A DNA stretch of 64,000 bases from the NCBI GenBank assembly GCA_050486405.1, contig JBJHDF010000002.1, positions 62,001 through 126,000 of the forward strand. The letters run 5' to 3'. Positions 36,527 to 44,114 of this stretch are shown one piece after another. Under the pieces are notes generated by a model. It was not told the DNA's origin, made no database searches, and saw only the letters and a program-made list of their open reading frames with translations. Numbering within the stretch: position 1 is the stretch's first letter; each line of letters opens with the position of its first letter. A program made the translations under genes and the position numbers. Source of the stretch: JBJHDF01 sp050486405. Lineage in GTDB: Bacteria; Pseudomonadota; Gammaproteobacteria; Pseudomonadales; Cellvibrionaceae.

Positions 36527-39500
36527 AGCGGATACTGCGGAAAATTCTGCGCTGGACGCTGCTGACCCTGCTCAGCCTGCTGCTGCTGTTGCTGTTCCTG
36601 CTGGCCCTGATCGCCGCCCTGGTGGGCACCGAGCCCGGCAGCCGCTGGGTGGTCAATCTAGCCGTCAAACATCTGCCCATGGAGGTGGGCACCGTTCGCG
36701 GCGACCTGCTCACCGGTCTGGATGTGTCTTATATCGATTACCAACTGCCCGGCGAAGACGATGCGCCCGGGCTCGGCGTTCGGGTAGAGGAATTGTCCGT
36801 GCGCTGGCGGCCGGTATCCCTGCTGTACAACACCGTGTCCGTGCAGTCGCTGCAGGCCGCCAGCGTGCAGGTTACCCTGCCGCCGCCCGGCGACGAGGAG
36901 CCGGAGCCTTTCGAGTGGCCCAGTCTGGCCCTGCCGGTGATGGTGGAACTGGATCGCGTCAAGATCAGCGACATCCGTGTGCTGCAGCAAGACACCGAAT
37001 TTGTGCTGGACAGTCTCAGCGGCTCCGCCACCCTGGGCCTGGTCTATCTGCGCTTGCGCGAGCTGCTGGTGGTGCAGGGCGAAGACCGCCTGGCGGTGGA
37101 TGGCCGGGTGGGGCTGCGCTATCCCTATGCATCGGAGCTGGAGGTGCAGTGGCGCTATCAACTGGAAGGCGAAGAGAACGGTGATGAGCCCATGACCTTT
37201 GCCGGTATGGGCGAGATCAGCGGCGACCTCCAGCAACTGATCGTCCATCATCAACTGGCCGAGCCCCTGGCCCTGGAATCCGAACTCACGCTGGCGCTGC
37301 ATTTGGATGACGCCGAGCGCTCCCCCGAGCTGGATTCCATCAGCCGCTGGCGGCGCCAGTCACCGCCCGCCGCCTGGCTGCCGGACGATCAGCCGGTGCC
37401 CGTGACCAGCGGCGAACTGCAACTGTCCGGTTGGCTGGACGACTATCGGGTCCAACTGGACGGCAGCGTCTCGGCCAACGACTGGCCGGAACTGACGCTG
37501 CAACTGGCCGGCGCCGGTAACCTGGAAAGTTTTGATCTCGCCCGCCTGCAGGCATCGGCCCGGGATATCAGTCTGCGGGCCGCCGGCCAGGTGCGCTGGA
37601 CGCCGGAGCTGTCCTGGCAACTGGAGGCGGAAGGCGAGGGCCTGGACCCGTCCCTGTTGCTGGAAGACTGGCCGGGGAACATTGCCTTTAGCCTGGCCGG
37701 CAGCGGCAGCCTGACTCCCGAGGGAGAATGGCAGGGCGAGCTGCAGCGCTGGGAACTGTCCGGCCGCCTGCGGGACCTGCCCCTGGAAAGCCGGGGCCAG
37801 GCCGCCTACCGCGACGGCCGCTTCGAGACCGAGGGTCTGGCCGTAACCCTGGGTACCAACCAGCTGCATCTGGCCGGATCCGTGGATCAACGGCTCAACC
37901 TGCACTGGCAGGTGTACGCGCCGTTGCTCAACCAGATAGATCCGTCCCTGGACGGCAATCTGACGGCCCACGGCAGTCTGATCGGCACCCTGCAGCAACC
38001 GCGCCTGGAAGCGGACGTCACCGGCCGGAGGCTGCGCTGGCAGGAAGAACAAGTCGCCTTTCTCAAGGTGGCCGCCTCCACGGAAAGCACCGACACCTTC
38101 ACCCTGGCACTGGTGGCCAGGGACATGCAGGTCGGTGGTCAGGAACTGGCGCACATCAGTCTCTCCGGTGAGGGCAGAATCGACGATCACCGGTTGCGCC
38201 TGGCGCTGGTCAGCGATGACTTCGGCAACCTCAGCGGCGAACTGGCCGGCGGCTACCTGGATGAAGCCCTCTGGCAGGGCGCGCTCAACGCACTGAACAT
38301 CCGGCCCCAGGGGTTGCCCGCCTGGCAGTTGTTATCCAGCGAAACTTTCTCCGTCGGCCCCAGCGGTCTGGAGCTGGACAACCAGTGCCTGACACCCAGA
38401 CTCTGGCAGGGGCGCCAGAGCGACCGCGTCCGTGTGGATGCTCAGGGCCGCGAGACTGTCGAACCGCCAACCCAGGAGCGGGCCGAGGGCAGAGACCGCT
38501 GGCAGGGGCGCCAGGCCGAACCCGGCAGCCTCTGTGTACAGGGTGGCTGGCAACCGGGGCAGGGCGGGCGCTTCAGTGGCGAACTGGACAATATTCCCCT
38601 GCGCCTGCTGCGTGAGTGGCTGCGGCCGGAAGTGGAAATCGCCGGCGTGCTGGCAGGCCGGTTCAACCTGGTGCTGCCTGACCCGGACCAGTCGCCGGGA
38701 GAAAGTCTGTCCGCCGACCTGCAGGTCGCCACCCGGGATGGCGAGTTCCGCTACCGCCACGGCGAAGACGATGTGGAAATCTACGTGCTGCGCGAGGCAA
38801 GTCTCAGCGCCACCCTGGCACAGCAGTCGCTGGAAGCCCGTTGGGTCAGCGACTGGCAGGGTTACGGCGACATGGACGCCCTGTTGACCCTGCAACTGGA
38901 CAGTGGCCAACTGGGCGGCGAAGTGCGCGCCCGGTTTGACGACCTGGCGCCCCTGGAAGCCCTGGTGCCCCGGTTGCACAATGTGCGCGGCGACCTGACC
39001 GCTCAGATCAACCTCTCCGGCACCCTGGCACAACCGCAATTCCCGGGCCGTATCCACCTCAGTGAAGGCGCCGCCAACATCCCCGAACTGGGCCTGGAAC
39101 TCACCGACATCGACCTGGTGGTGGACAGCCTGCCCGGCGGCCGGCTGGAAGCCCGGGGCAGCCTTACCTCCGGGCCCGGCAGCCTGACCCTCAGCGCCGA
39201 CGCCGAAGGTTTCATAGAAGGCGACTGGCGGGTGAACGGTCGCCTGGAAGGGGAAGACGTGCAGGTCATCCAGACCTCGGAACTCCAGGCGTTGCTCAGC
39301 CCCTCGTTGTCGCTCACCGCCACGCCCACCCGCTTGCAACTGGAAGGCAGCGCCCACATCCCCAAAGCACTGGCGGAAATCAAAAGCCTGCCCGCCACCG
39401 CCACCCGCGTGTCAGACGATGTCATTATCGTCGACGACGCACAGCGCAACGGCAACAACGGGCCGGTGATGACCATCCACTCCAACATCCGCCTGCGCCT

Positions 39501-40179
39501 GGGTGACGACGTGCGCTTCAACGGTTTCGGTGTGGAAAGCCGCCTCTCAGGCGAACTCACGCTGATCAAATCCCCCACCCGCGGCCTGCTCACCACCGGC
39601 GACGTGGGCGTCGCCGAAGGCGTCTACAAAGCCTACGGCCAGGACCTGACCATCGAACGCGGCCGCCTGCTCTTCCAGGGCCCCTACGATAACCCCGGCC
39701 TGGACATACTCGCCGTGCGCACCACCCGCACCCACCGCGCCGGCCTGGAAATCACCGGCACTTTGCAGCGCCCGCGCAGCCGCGTCTTCTCGGTGCCGGC
39801 GGAATCCGAAAGCGACGCCCTGGCCATTCTCATCACCGGCAGCCCATTGTCCGGCGCCGGCGCCACTTCCGCCGACGCCTCCATGGTCATCAACGCCGTC
39901 GGTACCCTCGGCCTCGAACGCAGCCAATTCATCACCGAAGAAATCGCCCAGACTTTTGGCCTGGACGAATTCACCATCCGCACCACCGACGACCTGCAGG
40001 AAAGCGCCCTGTGGATCGGCAAATACCTCACTCCCCGCCTCTTTGTACGCTACGCCGTGGGCCTGTTCGATCAGACCTCCAGCATCGGCATGCGCTACCA
40101 GATCAACGAAGGCCTGCACCTGGAAGCCGAGTCCGGTATCAAGCAGAGTGTGGATATGATTTATCGCATAGAACGGTAA
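36523..40179 (+). CDS. tamB: Inner-membrane translocation/assembly protein TamB
   Basis: TamB is a very long AsmA-like bridge protein that spans the periplasm as a hydrophobic beta groove and carries lipid or client proteins to TamA. The 1218-residue product starts at GTG 36523 with one N-terminal membrane helix (LLTLLSLLLLLLFLLALIAA). The middle is repetitive beta sequence, and the C-terminal DUF490 region shows IRLRLGDDVRFNGFGVESRL, TGDVGVAEGVYKAYGQDLTI, GRLLFQGPYDNPGLDI, AILITGSPLSGAG and LFVRYAVGLFD (longer stretches given in pieces). Length is near E. coli TamB (1259). It is coupled to tamA by a 4-base overlap. Confidence 0.94.
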   Translation: MKRILRKILRWTLLTLLSLLLLLLFLLALIAALVGTEPGSRWVVNLAVKHLPMEVGTVRGDLLTGLDVSYIDYQLPGEDDAPGLGVRVEELSVRWRPVSLLYNTVSVQSLQAASVQVTLPPPGDEEPEPFEWPSLALPVMVELDRVKISDIRVLQQDTEFVLDSLSGSATLGLVYLRLRELLVVQGEDRLAVDGRVGLRYPYASELEVQWRYQLEGEENGDEPMTFAGMGEISGDLQQLIVHHQLAEPLALESELTLALHLDDAERSPELDSISRWRRQSPPAAWLPDDQPVPVTSGELQLSGWLDDYRVQLDGSVSANDWPELTLQLAGAGNLESFDLARLQASARDISLRAAGQVRWTPELSWQLEAEGEGLDPSLLLEDWPGNIAFSLAGSGSLTPEGEWQGELQRWELSGRLRDLPLESRGQAAYRDGRFETEGLAVTLGTNQLHLAGSVDQRLNLHWQVYAPLLNQIDPSLDGNLTAHGSLIGTLQQPRLEADVTGRRLRWQEEQVAFLKVAASTESTDTFTLALVARDMQVGGQELAHISLSGEGRIDDHRLRLALVSDDFGNLSGELAGGYLDEALWQGALNALNIRPQGLPAWQLLSSETFSVGPSGLELDNQCLTPRLWQGRQSDRVRVDAQGRETVEPPTQERAEGRDRWQGRQAEPGSLCVQGGWQPGQGGRFSGELDNIPLRLLREWLRPEVEIAGVLAGRFNLVLPDPDQSPGESLSADLQVATRDGEFRYRHGEDDVEIYVLREASLSATLAQQSLEARWVSDWQGYGDMDALLTLQLDSGQLGGEVRARFDDLAPLEALVPRLHNVRGDLTAQINLSGTLAQPQFPGRIHLSEGAANIPELGLELTDIDLVVDSLPGGRLEARGSLTSGPGSLTLSADAEGFIEGDWRVNGRLEGEDVQVIQTSELQALLSPSLSLTATPTRLQLEGSAHIPKALAEIKSLPATATRVSDDVIIVDDAQRNGNNGPVMTIHSNIRLRLGDDVRFNGFGVESRLSGELTLIKSPTRGLLTTGDVGVAEGVYKAYGQDLTIERGRLLFQGPYDNPGLDILAVRTTRTHRAGLEITGTLQRPRSRVFSVPAESESDALAILITGSPLSGAGATSADASMVINAVGTLGLERSQFITEEIAQTFGLDEFTIRTTDDLQESALWIGKYLTPRLFVRYAVGLFDQTSSIGMRYQINEGLHLEAESGIKQSVDMIYRIER

Positions 40180-40346
40180 CTCTGCTTTCCCCCTTCTCTT
40201 TGAGGACGCCTACAGGGACGTAGGTGGTAGGGGCGAGGAGGGAACAGAGACCGAGGGGGCCGGGGGGAGGAGAGCCTGAATTGTAGAGCCGACCCAGGTG
40301 CGGTGATACAATCGATCAGATTATGGCCGTTCAGAGGAGATGCTGC
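40180..40346. other. Intergenic stretch after tamB with palindromic segment
   Basis: Together with the remnant below, 40180-40501 is one of the longest gene-free stretches. It begins with pyrimidine-rich sequence and holds the hairpin CCTAC-AGGGAC-GTAGG inside a longer imperfect inverted repeat (TTCCCCCTTCTC about 40188 against GAGGAGGGAA about 40237). This may terminate tamAB. I see no gene in it. Confidence 0.4.
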
Positions 40347-40439
40347 ATGGGTAGGATCGAAGCCACTGAACAAGAAGTCCGGAAGCTGTCCCGGCGCGAG
40401 TTGACAGACTTTCGCGATCTGTCAGCCGGGAATAGATAA
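40347..40439 (+). pseudogene. Truncated addiction-module antitoxin-like remnant (30 codons)
   Basis: ATG 40347, preceded by AGAGGAGA, opens a 30-residue frame beginning MGRIEATEQEVRKLSRRELT and continuing DFRDLSAGNR before TAA. The first 24 residues resemble the N-terminus of small antitoxins of the type M-x-x-I-E...L-x-x-E-E-L-x-x-F-R-E-W-F-A-E-F, which are normally about 70 residues. The frame stops where FAEFD would be expected, so this looks like a decayed copy with its toxin lost. Family recognition is from memory and the fragment is short. Confidence 0.5.
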
Positions 40440-40501
40440 CCTTTCAATCGGAAAATAAATCTGTCCCGATTTTCATTTTCCTTTATGCAGTGGAAAGACA
40501 A

Positions 40502-40894
40502 ATGAATCCTGATATACAAAACTACAACGAGAACCAGGAGGCAGGCCACAAAGAGGTCTGTGATCTGCTGGCGAACGAAATCGACCGCAATCTTCCCCGC
40601 GCTGAAAGTAAGATATGGCACTCGCATCCGGTCTGGTTTTTGGACGGAAACCCGACAGTCGGCTACAGCAAGCAGAAGCCTGGAATACGGCTGATGTTCT
40701 GGAGCGGGGCGGACTTCAATGAACCTGCCCTGGATGTTGTAGGGAAGAAATTCAAGGACGCATCTGTGTTTTTTAACGATGTTTCAGAAGTAAACAAAAC
40801 TGATCTTCGCCGATGGCTGAAAAAGGCACAGGAGATTCAGTGGGATTACAAGAACCTGGTCAAGCGCAAGGGTCAGCTGGAGAAATTGAAGTAG
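40502..40894 (+). CDS. DUF1801 domain protein
   Basis: A 130-residue cytoplasmic protein starting at ATG 40502 (an in-frame GTG lies 12 bases upstream). The DUF1801/YdhG-like fold is suggested by IWHSHPVWFLDGNPTVGYSK, GIRLMFWSGADF and the C-terminal SEVNKTDLRRWLKKAQEI. Family members are small, often single genes in accessory regions; the fold resembles a frataxin-like sandwich and the function is not established. It opens a patch of short monocistronic genes with wide spacers. The gene is noticeably less GC-rich than tamB next door. Confidence 0.8.
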   Translation: MNPDIQNYNENQEAGHKEVCDLLANEIDRNLPRAESKIWHSHPVWFLDGNPTVGYSKQKPGIRLMFWSGADFNEPALDVVGKKFKDASVFFNDVSEVNKTDLRRWLKKAQEIQWDYKNLVKRKGQLEKLK

Positions 40895-41034
40895 TGCGCG
40901 GTCCACCTTTCGAGCACGATGCACCCGTTTATGCGTCGGTAGGGAAATATTTTTCCGAAATTGATGAGTGGGTAAAGTTGGTTGGGTGCGCTTGGATAGC
41001 GATTCAGTAGCCGGCGTATTCACGAGGTATACCT

Positions 41035-41424
41035 ATGATCACGACCGAAGTTCCCGAATTCCTTATAGAGCTTGAGGAGCGATTTAACCGGGCGATGGTA
41101 TCGAATGACGTGGACGCTATCGCCAGGTGTATTACTGACGACTGGATACTCGTTACCCCGGAAGCGGGTCCGGTTCCTCGCTCGCGAATTATGGAAGTCG
41201 TCAGGTCCGGAGTGCTGACGCATGCAACAATGTCAAAAACGGCCACGCATGCCGCTGTTATCGGCGATATGGCCTGGGTAACGGGGCGCGGTCAAAACAC
41301 AGGAACTTTTGATGGCGTACCCATACAGGCGGATGAGTACGTAACTGATATCTATCGTCGTGTTGGCGATGACTGGTTGTGCATGCTTACCCACCTGACC
41401 CCGGTCCTGGGAAATCAGCCATGA
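41035..41424 (+). CDS. NTF2-like (DUF4440/SnoaL-type) protein
   Basis: A 129-residue protein of the NTF2-like cone fold: an N-terminal helix with LEERFNRAMVSNDVDAIARC, ITDDWILVTPEAGPVPRSRI, and later strands MAWVTGRGQNTGTFDG and YVTDIYRRVGDDWLCMLTHL. Such proteins bind small molecules or catalyse isomerisation or hydration; substrate unknown. A GAGG site precedes ATG 41035. It stands alone, 140 bases after the DUF1801 gene. Confidence 0.82.
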   Translation: MITTEVPEFLIELEERFNRAMVSNDVDAIARCITDDWILVTPEAGPVPRSRIMEVVRSGVLTHATMSKTATHAAVIGDMAWVTGRGQNTGTFDGVPIQADEYVTDIYRRVGDDWLCMLTHLTPVLGNQP

Positions 41425-41521
41425 GCACAAAGATATCTGCAAGAGAAAATTGTCTAATGATGGTGGAAACTTGCTCAGGGAAGTGAAGCTGGGGCAGGTT
41501 CGCTAAAACTGGAATCCGATA

Positions 41522-42355
41522 ATGAACTTCAAGCTGATTTTGACACTACTGATATTGCCGGCATTTATTTCCGGCTGCAAAGGCAGCCAACCAGAGGAAG
41601 AAGCCGGCACTGTAGAGTTCATTGAAAGCGTAGGCTGGCAGGACAATGCTAACATCAGCGAAATCTTCGACCGGGCGGGTGCTTCTGGAACCTTTGTCGT
41701 CTACGACCCCGCCGCCAATCATTTCATTGGGCACAACCGCATGCGGGCCAATACCCGCTTCCCTCCCGCATCCACATTCAAGATTCCCAATACGCTGATC
41801 GGCCTGAGTGCCGGTGCCGTCGGTAGCGTCGATGAAATATTGCCCTACGGTGGAGAGCCGCAACGATTCAGGTCCTGGGAGCGTGATATGGGGTTGCGGG
41901 AGGCGATGGTTGTGTCGAGCGTTCCGGTCTATCAGGAGCTGGCTCGCCGCATCGGTCTCAACGCCATGCGCGAACACATAACGCAGATAAATTACGGAAA
42001 CGCTGATATAGGCACAAGCGTGGATACCTTCTGGCTGGTTGGTCCGCTCACAATCAGCGCCGTGGAGCAAGCCCGGTTTCTGGAAAGGCTGGCTGCCGAC
42101 ACACTTCCCTATCCCGTCTCTCTGCAAGCGAGCGTACGTGAAATCGTAGAGCTGGAACGGCACGGCACCATCACGCTGTACGGCAAAACCGGCTGGGCCT
42201 TCGAGGCCGGCATTGGATGGTGGGTGGGCTGGGTAGAGAAGGATGGCGTCAACTATCCGTTTGCATTGAATATCGATATGCGGGATTTGGCCGACGCCGG
42301 CAAGCGGATCGAGTTGGGAAAAGCAAGCCTTGCGGCGCTTGGGCTTTACCCATAA
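41522..42355 (+). CDS. Class D (OXA-type) beta-lactamase, lipoprotein form
   Basis: A serine beta-lactamase of 277 residues. All class D motifs are present: S84-T-F-K87 (PPASTFKIPN), the S-x-V motif at 132-134 (VSSVPVYQELARRIG), YGN at 158-160, DTFWL with the Trp that stabilises carboxylated Lys near 171, and KTG at 222-224 (YGKTGWAFEAGIGWWVGW). The N-terminus ends in ISGC (Cys19), so the enzyme is probably lipid-anchored; most OXA enzymes are soluble, though some are lipoproteins. Substrate range cannot be read from this. It lies in an accessory patch but no cassette or transposon ends flank it. Confidence 0.93.
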   Translation: MNFKLILTLLILPAFISGCKGSQPEEEAGTVEFIESVGWQDNANISEIFDRAGASGTFVVYDPAANHFIGHNRMRANTRFPPASTFKIPNTLIGLSAGAVGSVDEILPYGGEPQRFRSWERDMGLREAMVVSSVPVYQELARRIGLNAMREHITQINYGNADIGTSVDTFWLVGPLTISAVEQARFLERLAADTLPYPVSLQASVREIVELERHGTITLYGKTGWAFEAGIGWWVGWVEKDGVNYPFALNIDMRDLADAGKRIELGKASLAALGLYP

Positions 42356-42400
42356 GCCGGAAATGCTACCCCCAATTGTTTGAGTGGGGCGGACTTGGCG

Positions 42401-42625
42401 TTAGTTGCCTTGTGCCGCTGCGTCTAGCTTGTCCAAAAGCTCCAGACCCCGCTTAAGGTCGCCAGATGCGGCAAGTGCTCGAAAACGGGTTTCGCTGTCG
42501 AACTCGGCAAGAGTCTGAGTTGAAATTTCTTCAATCAGTTTGTTGACGCTCATATTCTTGCGCCGAGCCAAGGCTTTAAGCCGGTTATGTTTGTCGTCAG
42601 GCAGACGAATGGTTAATGTGGCCAT
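42401..42625 (-). CDS. Ribbon-helix-helix antitoxin-like protein (orphan)
   Basis: A 74-residue protein with a ribbon-helix-helix N-terminus (MATLTIRLPDDKHNRLKALA, then RRKNMSVNKLIEEISTQTL) followed by a tail FDSETRFRALAASGDLKRGL typical of CopG/HicB-like antitoxins paired with PIN-domain toxins. An AAGAGGG site precedes the ATG. Four bases upstream of its start is the stop of a 22-codon PIN-like remnant, so the toxin partner has been lost and this antitoxin is an orphan. Confidence 0.82.
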   Translation of the reverse strand: MATLTIRLPDDKHNRLKALARRKNMSVNKLIEEISTQTLAEFDSETRFRALAASGDLKRGLELLDKLDAAAQGN

Positions 42626-42629
42626 GTTA

Positions 42630-42695
42630 TTACCCTCTTAACAGTTGCTCAGGTGTCACTATGCGCAGATCGGGTATACGGCGGTTCTGTGACCT
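42630..42695 (-). pseudogene. C-terminal remnant of a PIN-domain toxin
   Basis: On the minus strand, reading into the spacer before the antitoxin, the frame gives RSQNRRIPDLRIVTPEQLLR, then G and TAA. The block IPDLRIVTPEQLL is the usual C-terminal strand and helix of VapC-like PIN nucleases. Nothing of the catalytic N-terminal part remains: ccdB ends at 42700, five bases away. The order toxin then antitoxin would be reversed from the common one. This call rests on about 15 recognisable residues. Confidence 0.5.
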
Positions 42696-42699
42696 TTTT

Positions 42700-43017
42700 T
42701 CAGATCCCGGAAAGTACAAAATCAACCGCTGCAATGATTTCGGATCGATGCGTCGATAGATCATGGGCTTTTGCGCCAAGTTGCTTGCGGTCAATTCCGG
42801 CTACATCTTGCGTCATTACGGTGAAGCTCTCGCCATCAAGTGCGACCGTGGGGTTTAGCCTCGATAGGCTCATGGGCGCGGCTAATTTGGTGGGGGAGAG
42901 AGGAATGACGATGGTTGTTTTCAGCCCGCTCAACAGGTCACTTTGGATATCCAGCAAGTAGGGGTATTGGATCCGTGTACAACGGTTGGGGTTCTTGTAG
43001 ACACAAAACCGTCCCAC
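42700..43017 (-). CDS. ccdB: CcdB family gyrase-poison toxin
   Basis: A 105-residue toxin of the CcdB/MazF fold that traps DNA gyrase. It begins with GRFCVYKNPN and includes YPYLLDIQSDLLSGLKTTIV (20 residues) and VIPLSPTKLAAP, then MTQDVAGIDRKQLG and the C-terminal helix HRSEIIAAVDFVLSGI, whose last residues contact GyrA. The start GTG 43017 directly follows the ccdA TAA with no gap, so translation is coupled. The product looks full length and intact. Confidence 0.93.
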   Translation of the reverse strand: MGRFCVYKNPNRCTRIQYPYLLDIQSDLLSGLKTTIVIPLSPTKLAAPMSLSRLNPTVALDGESFTVMTQDVAGIDRKQLGAKAHDLSTHRSEIIAAVDFVLSGI

Positions 43018-43263
43018 TTAGAACTTCCTTACGCTGTCGCTGAATGCGCCATTTGCTTCGACAAATTGGTTGTATGCCTTGATGGCATCTGCGTTCTCGC
43101 GCAGCCATTGCGCGCACTCTGCGGTCCGTATTTGCTCAGCCAGAGCATGTTCCAGCGTTGCCGACAGATCGACGTTGGGCCTTCTCGCCTTTTCCAGCAA
43201 GTCACTGTTTATGCTGACATTCGTGGGCGTTTTGGAGGCCCGGGAGTGGTACGTGTGGTTCAC
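43018..43263 (-). CDS. ccdA: CcdA family antitoxin
   Basis: The antitoxin partner of CcdB, 81 residues when started at GTG 43263, which has GAGG nine bases upstream; a TTG at 43278 inside the palindrome is the alternative. An N-terminal ribbon-helix-helix (KTPTNVSINSDLLEKARR) is followed by LSATLEHALAEQIRTAECAQ and an unfolded C-terminal tail NQFVEANGAFSDSVRKF that wraps the toxin. A 43-base perfect palindrome covers the region just upstream and is likely the operator through which CcdA-CcdB represses the pair. Confidence 0.9.
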   Translation of the reverse strand: MNHTYHSRASKTPTNVSINSDLLEKARRPNVDLSATLEHALAEQIRTAECAQWLRENADAIKAYNQFVEANGAFSDSVRKF

Positions 43264-43272
43264 GGTTGCTGA

Positions 43273-43315
43273 CCTCAAGAGCTATGCGCATACTTTATGC
43301 GCATAGCTCTTGAGG
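43273..43315. promoter_or_regulatory. 43-base perfect palindrome at the ccdAB control region
   Basis: Arms of 20 bases, CCTCAAGAGCTATGCGCATA (43273-43292) and its exact complement (43296-43315), flank a 3-base loop CTT. Each arm ends in TATGCGCATA, which is itself palindromic, giving two operator-like boxes 13 bases apart. On the minus strand the GAGG at the near end is the ribosome site of ccdA, so the hairpin could hide it in RNA. On the minus strand TTGCCC with TAAAGT 17 bases on is a weak promoter candidate overlapping the boxes. Confidence 0.75.
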
Positions 43316-43362
43316 GGCAATACATAACGCTCAGGACTGGTGCCTTCTAGGCCCGACCCAGA

Positions 43363-43980
43363 CTAGGCCGCCATAAGCGCATCGTCCAGCTCGTTCGCAC
43401 GCTTGGCGGCGGGCCTGTCCTCGCAGCGCGCCACATACTCGGCAAATACCGGATTCGGATCCAGCACTTTCATCATGGTTTCCCAGCCGATATAGCTGGC
43501 CATCAACAGGTCGGCGGTGGTGAATTTGTCGCCGCACAGGTAGGGTTGTTTGGCCAGAGTCTGTTCAATGGCGTTGGCGGAATCGGGAATGCGACCACAC
43601 CCCGCTGCTTCTGCGCGCTTGGCGTCAATTTCCCAGTCGAAGGCCTTTGCCGAGTTGGCCATTTCGAACGGGCCTGCCGTAAAAAACAACCAGCGGTAGT
43701 AGCTGCCGCGCTCCGGACTGCCGGGCTTCGGCGCCAGGCCCGCGTCCGGGAACTGGTCGGCCAGATAGGTACAGATGGCCGCCACTTCGGTGATCACCAC
43801 GCCGTTGTGGGTCAGGGCGGGCACCTTGCCCATGGGGTTCAGCTTGAGGAATTCCGGGGACTTGATGTCGCCGCCAAAGGTCATGACTTTCACATCGTAA
43901 GGCTGGCCCACTTCCTCCAGCATCCAGCGCACGATGCGGCCTCTGGATTGGGGGTTGGTGTACAGGGTAATTGCGTTCAT
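43363..43980 (-). CDS. Glutathione S-transferase family protein
   Basis: A 205-residue GST with an N-terminal thioredoxin-like domain (ITLYTNPQSRGRIVRWMLEE; Ser/Arg near residue 12 in the activating position), the glutathione-binding segment NPMGKVPALTHNGVVITEVAAI (here in parts NPMGKVPALTH and NGVVITEVAAI) and an all-helical C-terminal domain with PYLCGDKFTTADLLMASYIG. Likely role is conjugation or isomerisation of electrophiles; substrate unknown. It diverges from a WYL regulator at 44115, with an inverted repeat between them, so it is probably that regulator's target. Confidence 0.93.
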   Translation of the reverse strand: MNAITLYTNPQSRGRIVRWMLEEVGQPYDVKVMTFGGDIKSPEFLKLNPMGKVPALTHNGVVITEVAAICTYLADQFPDAGLAPKPGSPERGSYYRWLFFTAGPFEMANSAKAFDWEIDAKRAEAAGCGRIPDSANAIEQTLAKQPYLCGDKFTTADLLMASYIGWETMMKVLDPNPVFAEYVARCEDRPAAKRANELDDALMAA

Positions 43981-44045
43981 GGGTTTTGCTCCTTGATCTG
44001 GGTGAATGGCAGCGGTTGCTGTGCCATTGAGGGCATTCTGGAGCC

Positions 44046-44072
44046 TAAATAGGCTGGAACCCGCCCTATTTA
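44046..44072. promoter_or_regulatory. Inverted repeat between GST and WYL regulator genes
   Basis: TAAATAGG (44046-44053) and CCTATTTA (44065-44072) form an 8-bp inverted repeat with an 11-base spacer in the 134-base divergent region. Its position suits an operator for the adjacent WYL regulator. Confidence 0.5.
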
Positions 44073-44114
44073 TGCGCGATCATTGGCTCGAATGGAAAAG
44101 TTGGGAGCCAAACC

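Noticed and set aside
43096..43200. The antisense frame over ccdA (SHCAHSAVRICSARACSS) as a separate gene
   Set aside because: It overlaps the clear ccdA gene and has no family features or ribosome site.
40895..43362. Possible integron cassette array (short genes, toxin-antitoxin, beta-lactamase)
   Set aside because: I looked in the spacers for attC-type core sites (GTTRRRY with a paired RYYYAAC) and found no consistent ones; genes are on both strands and no integrase is present.
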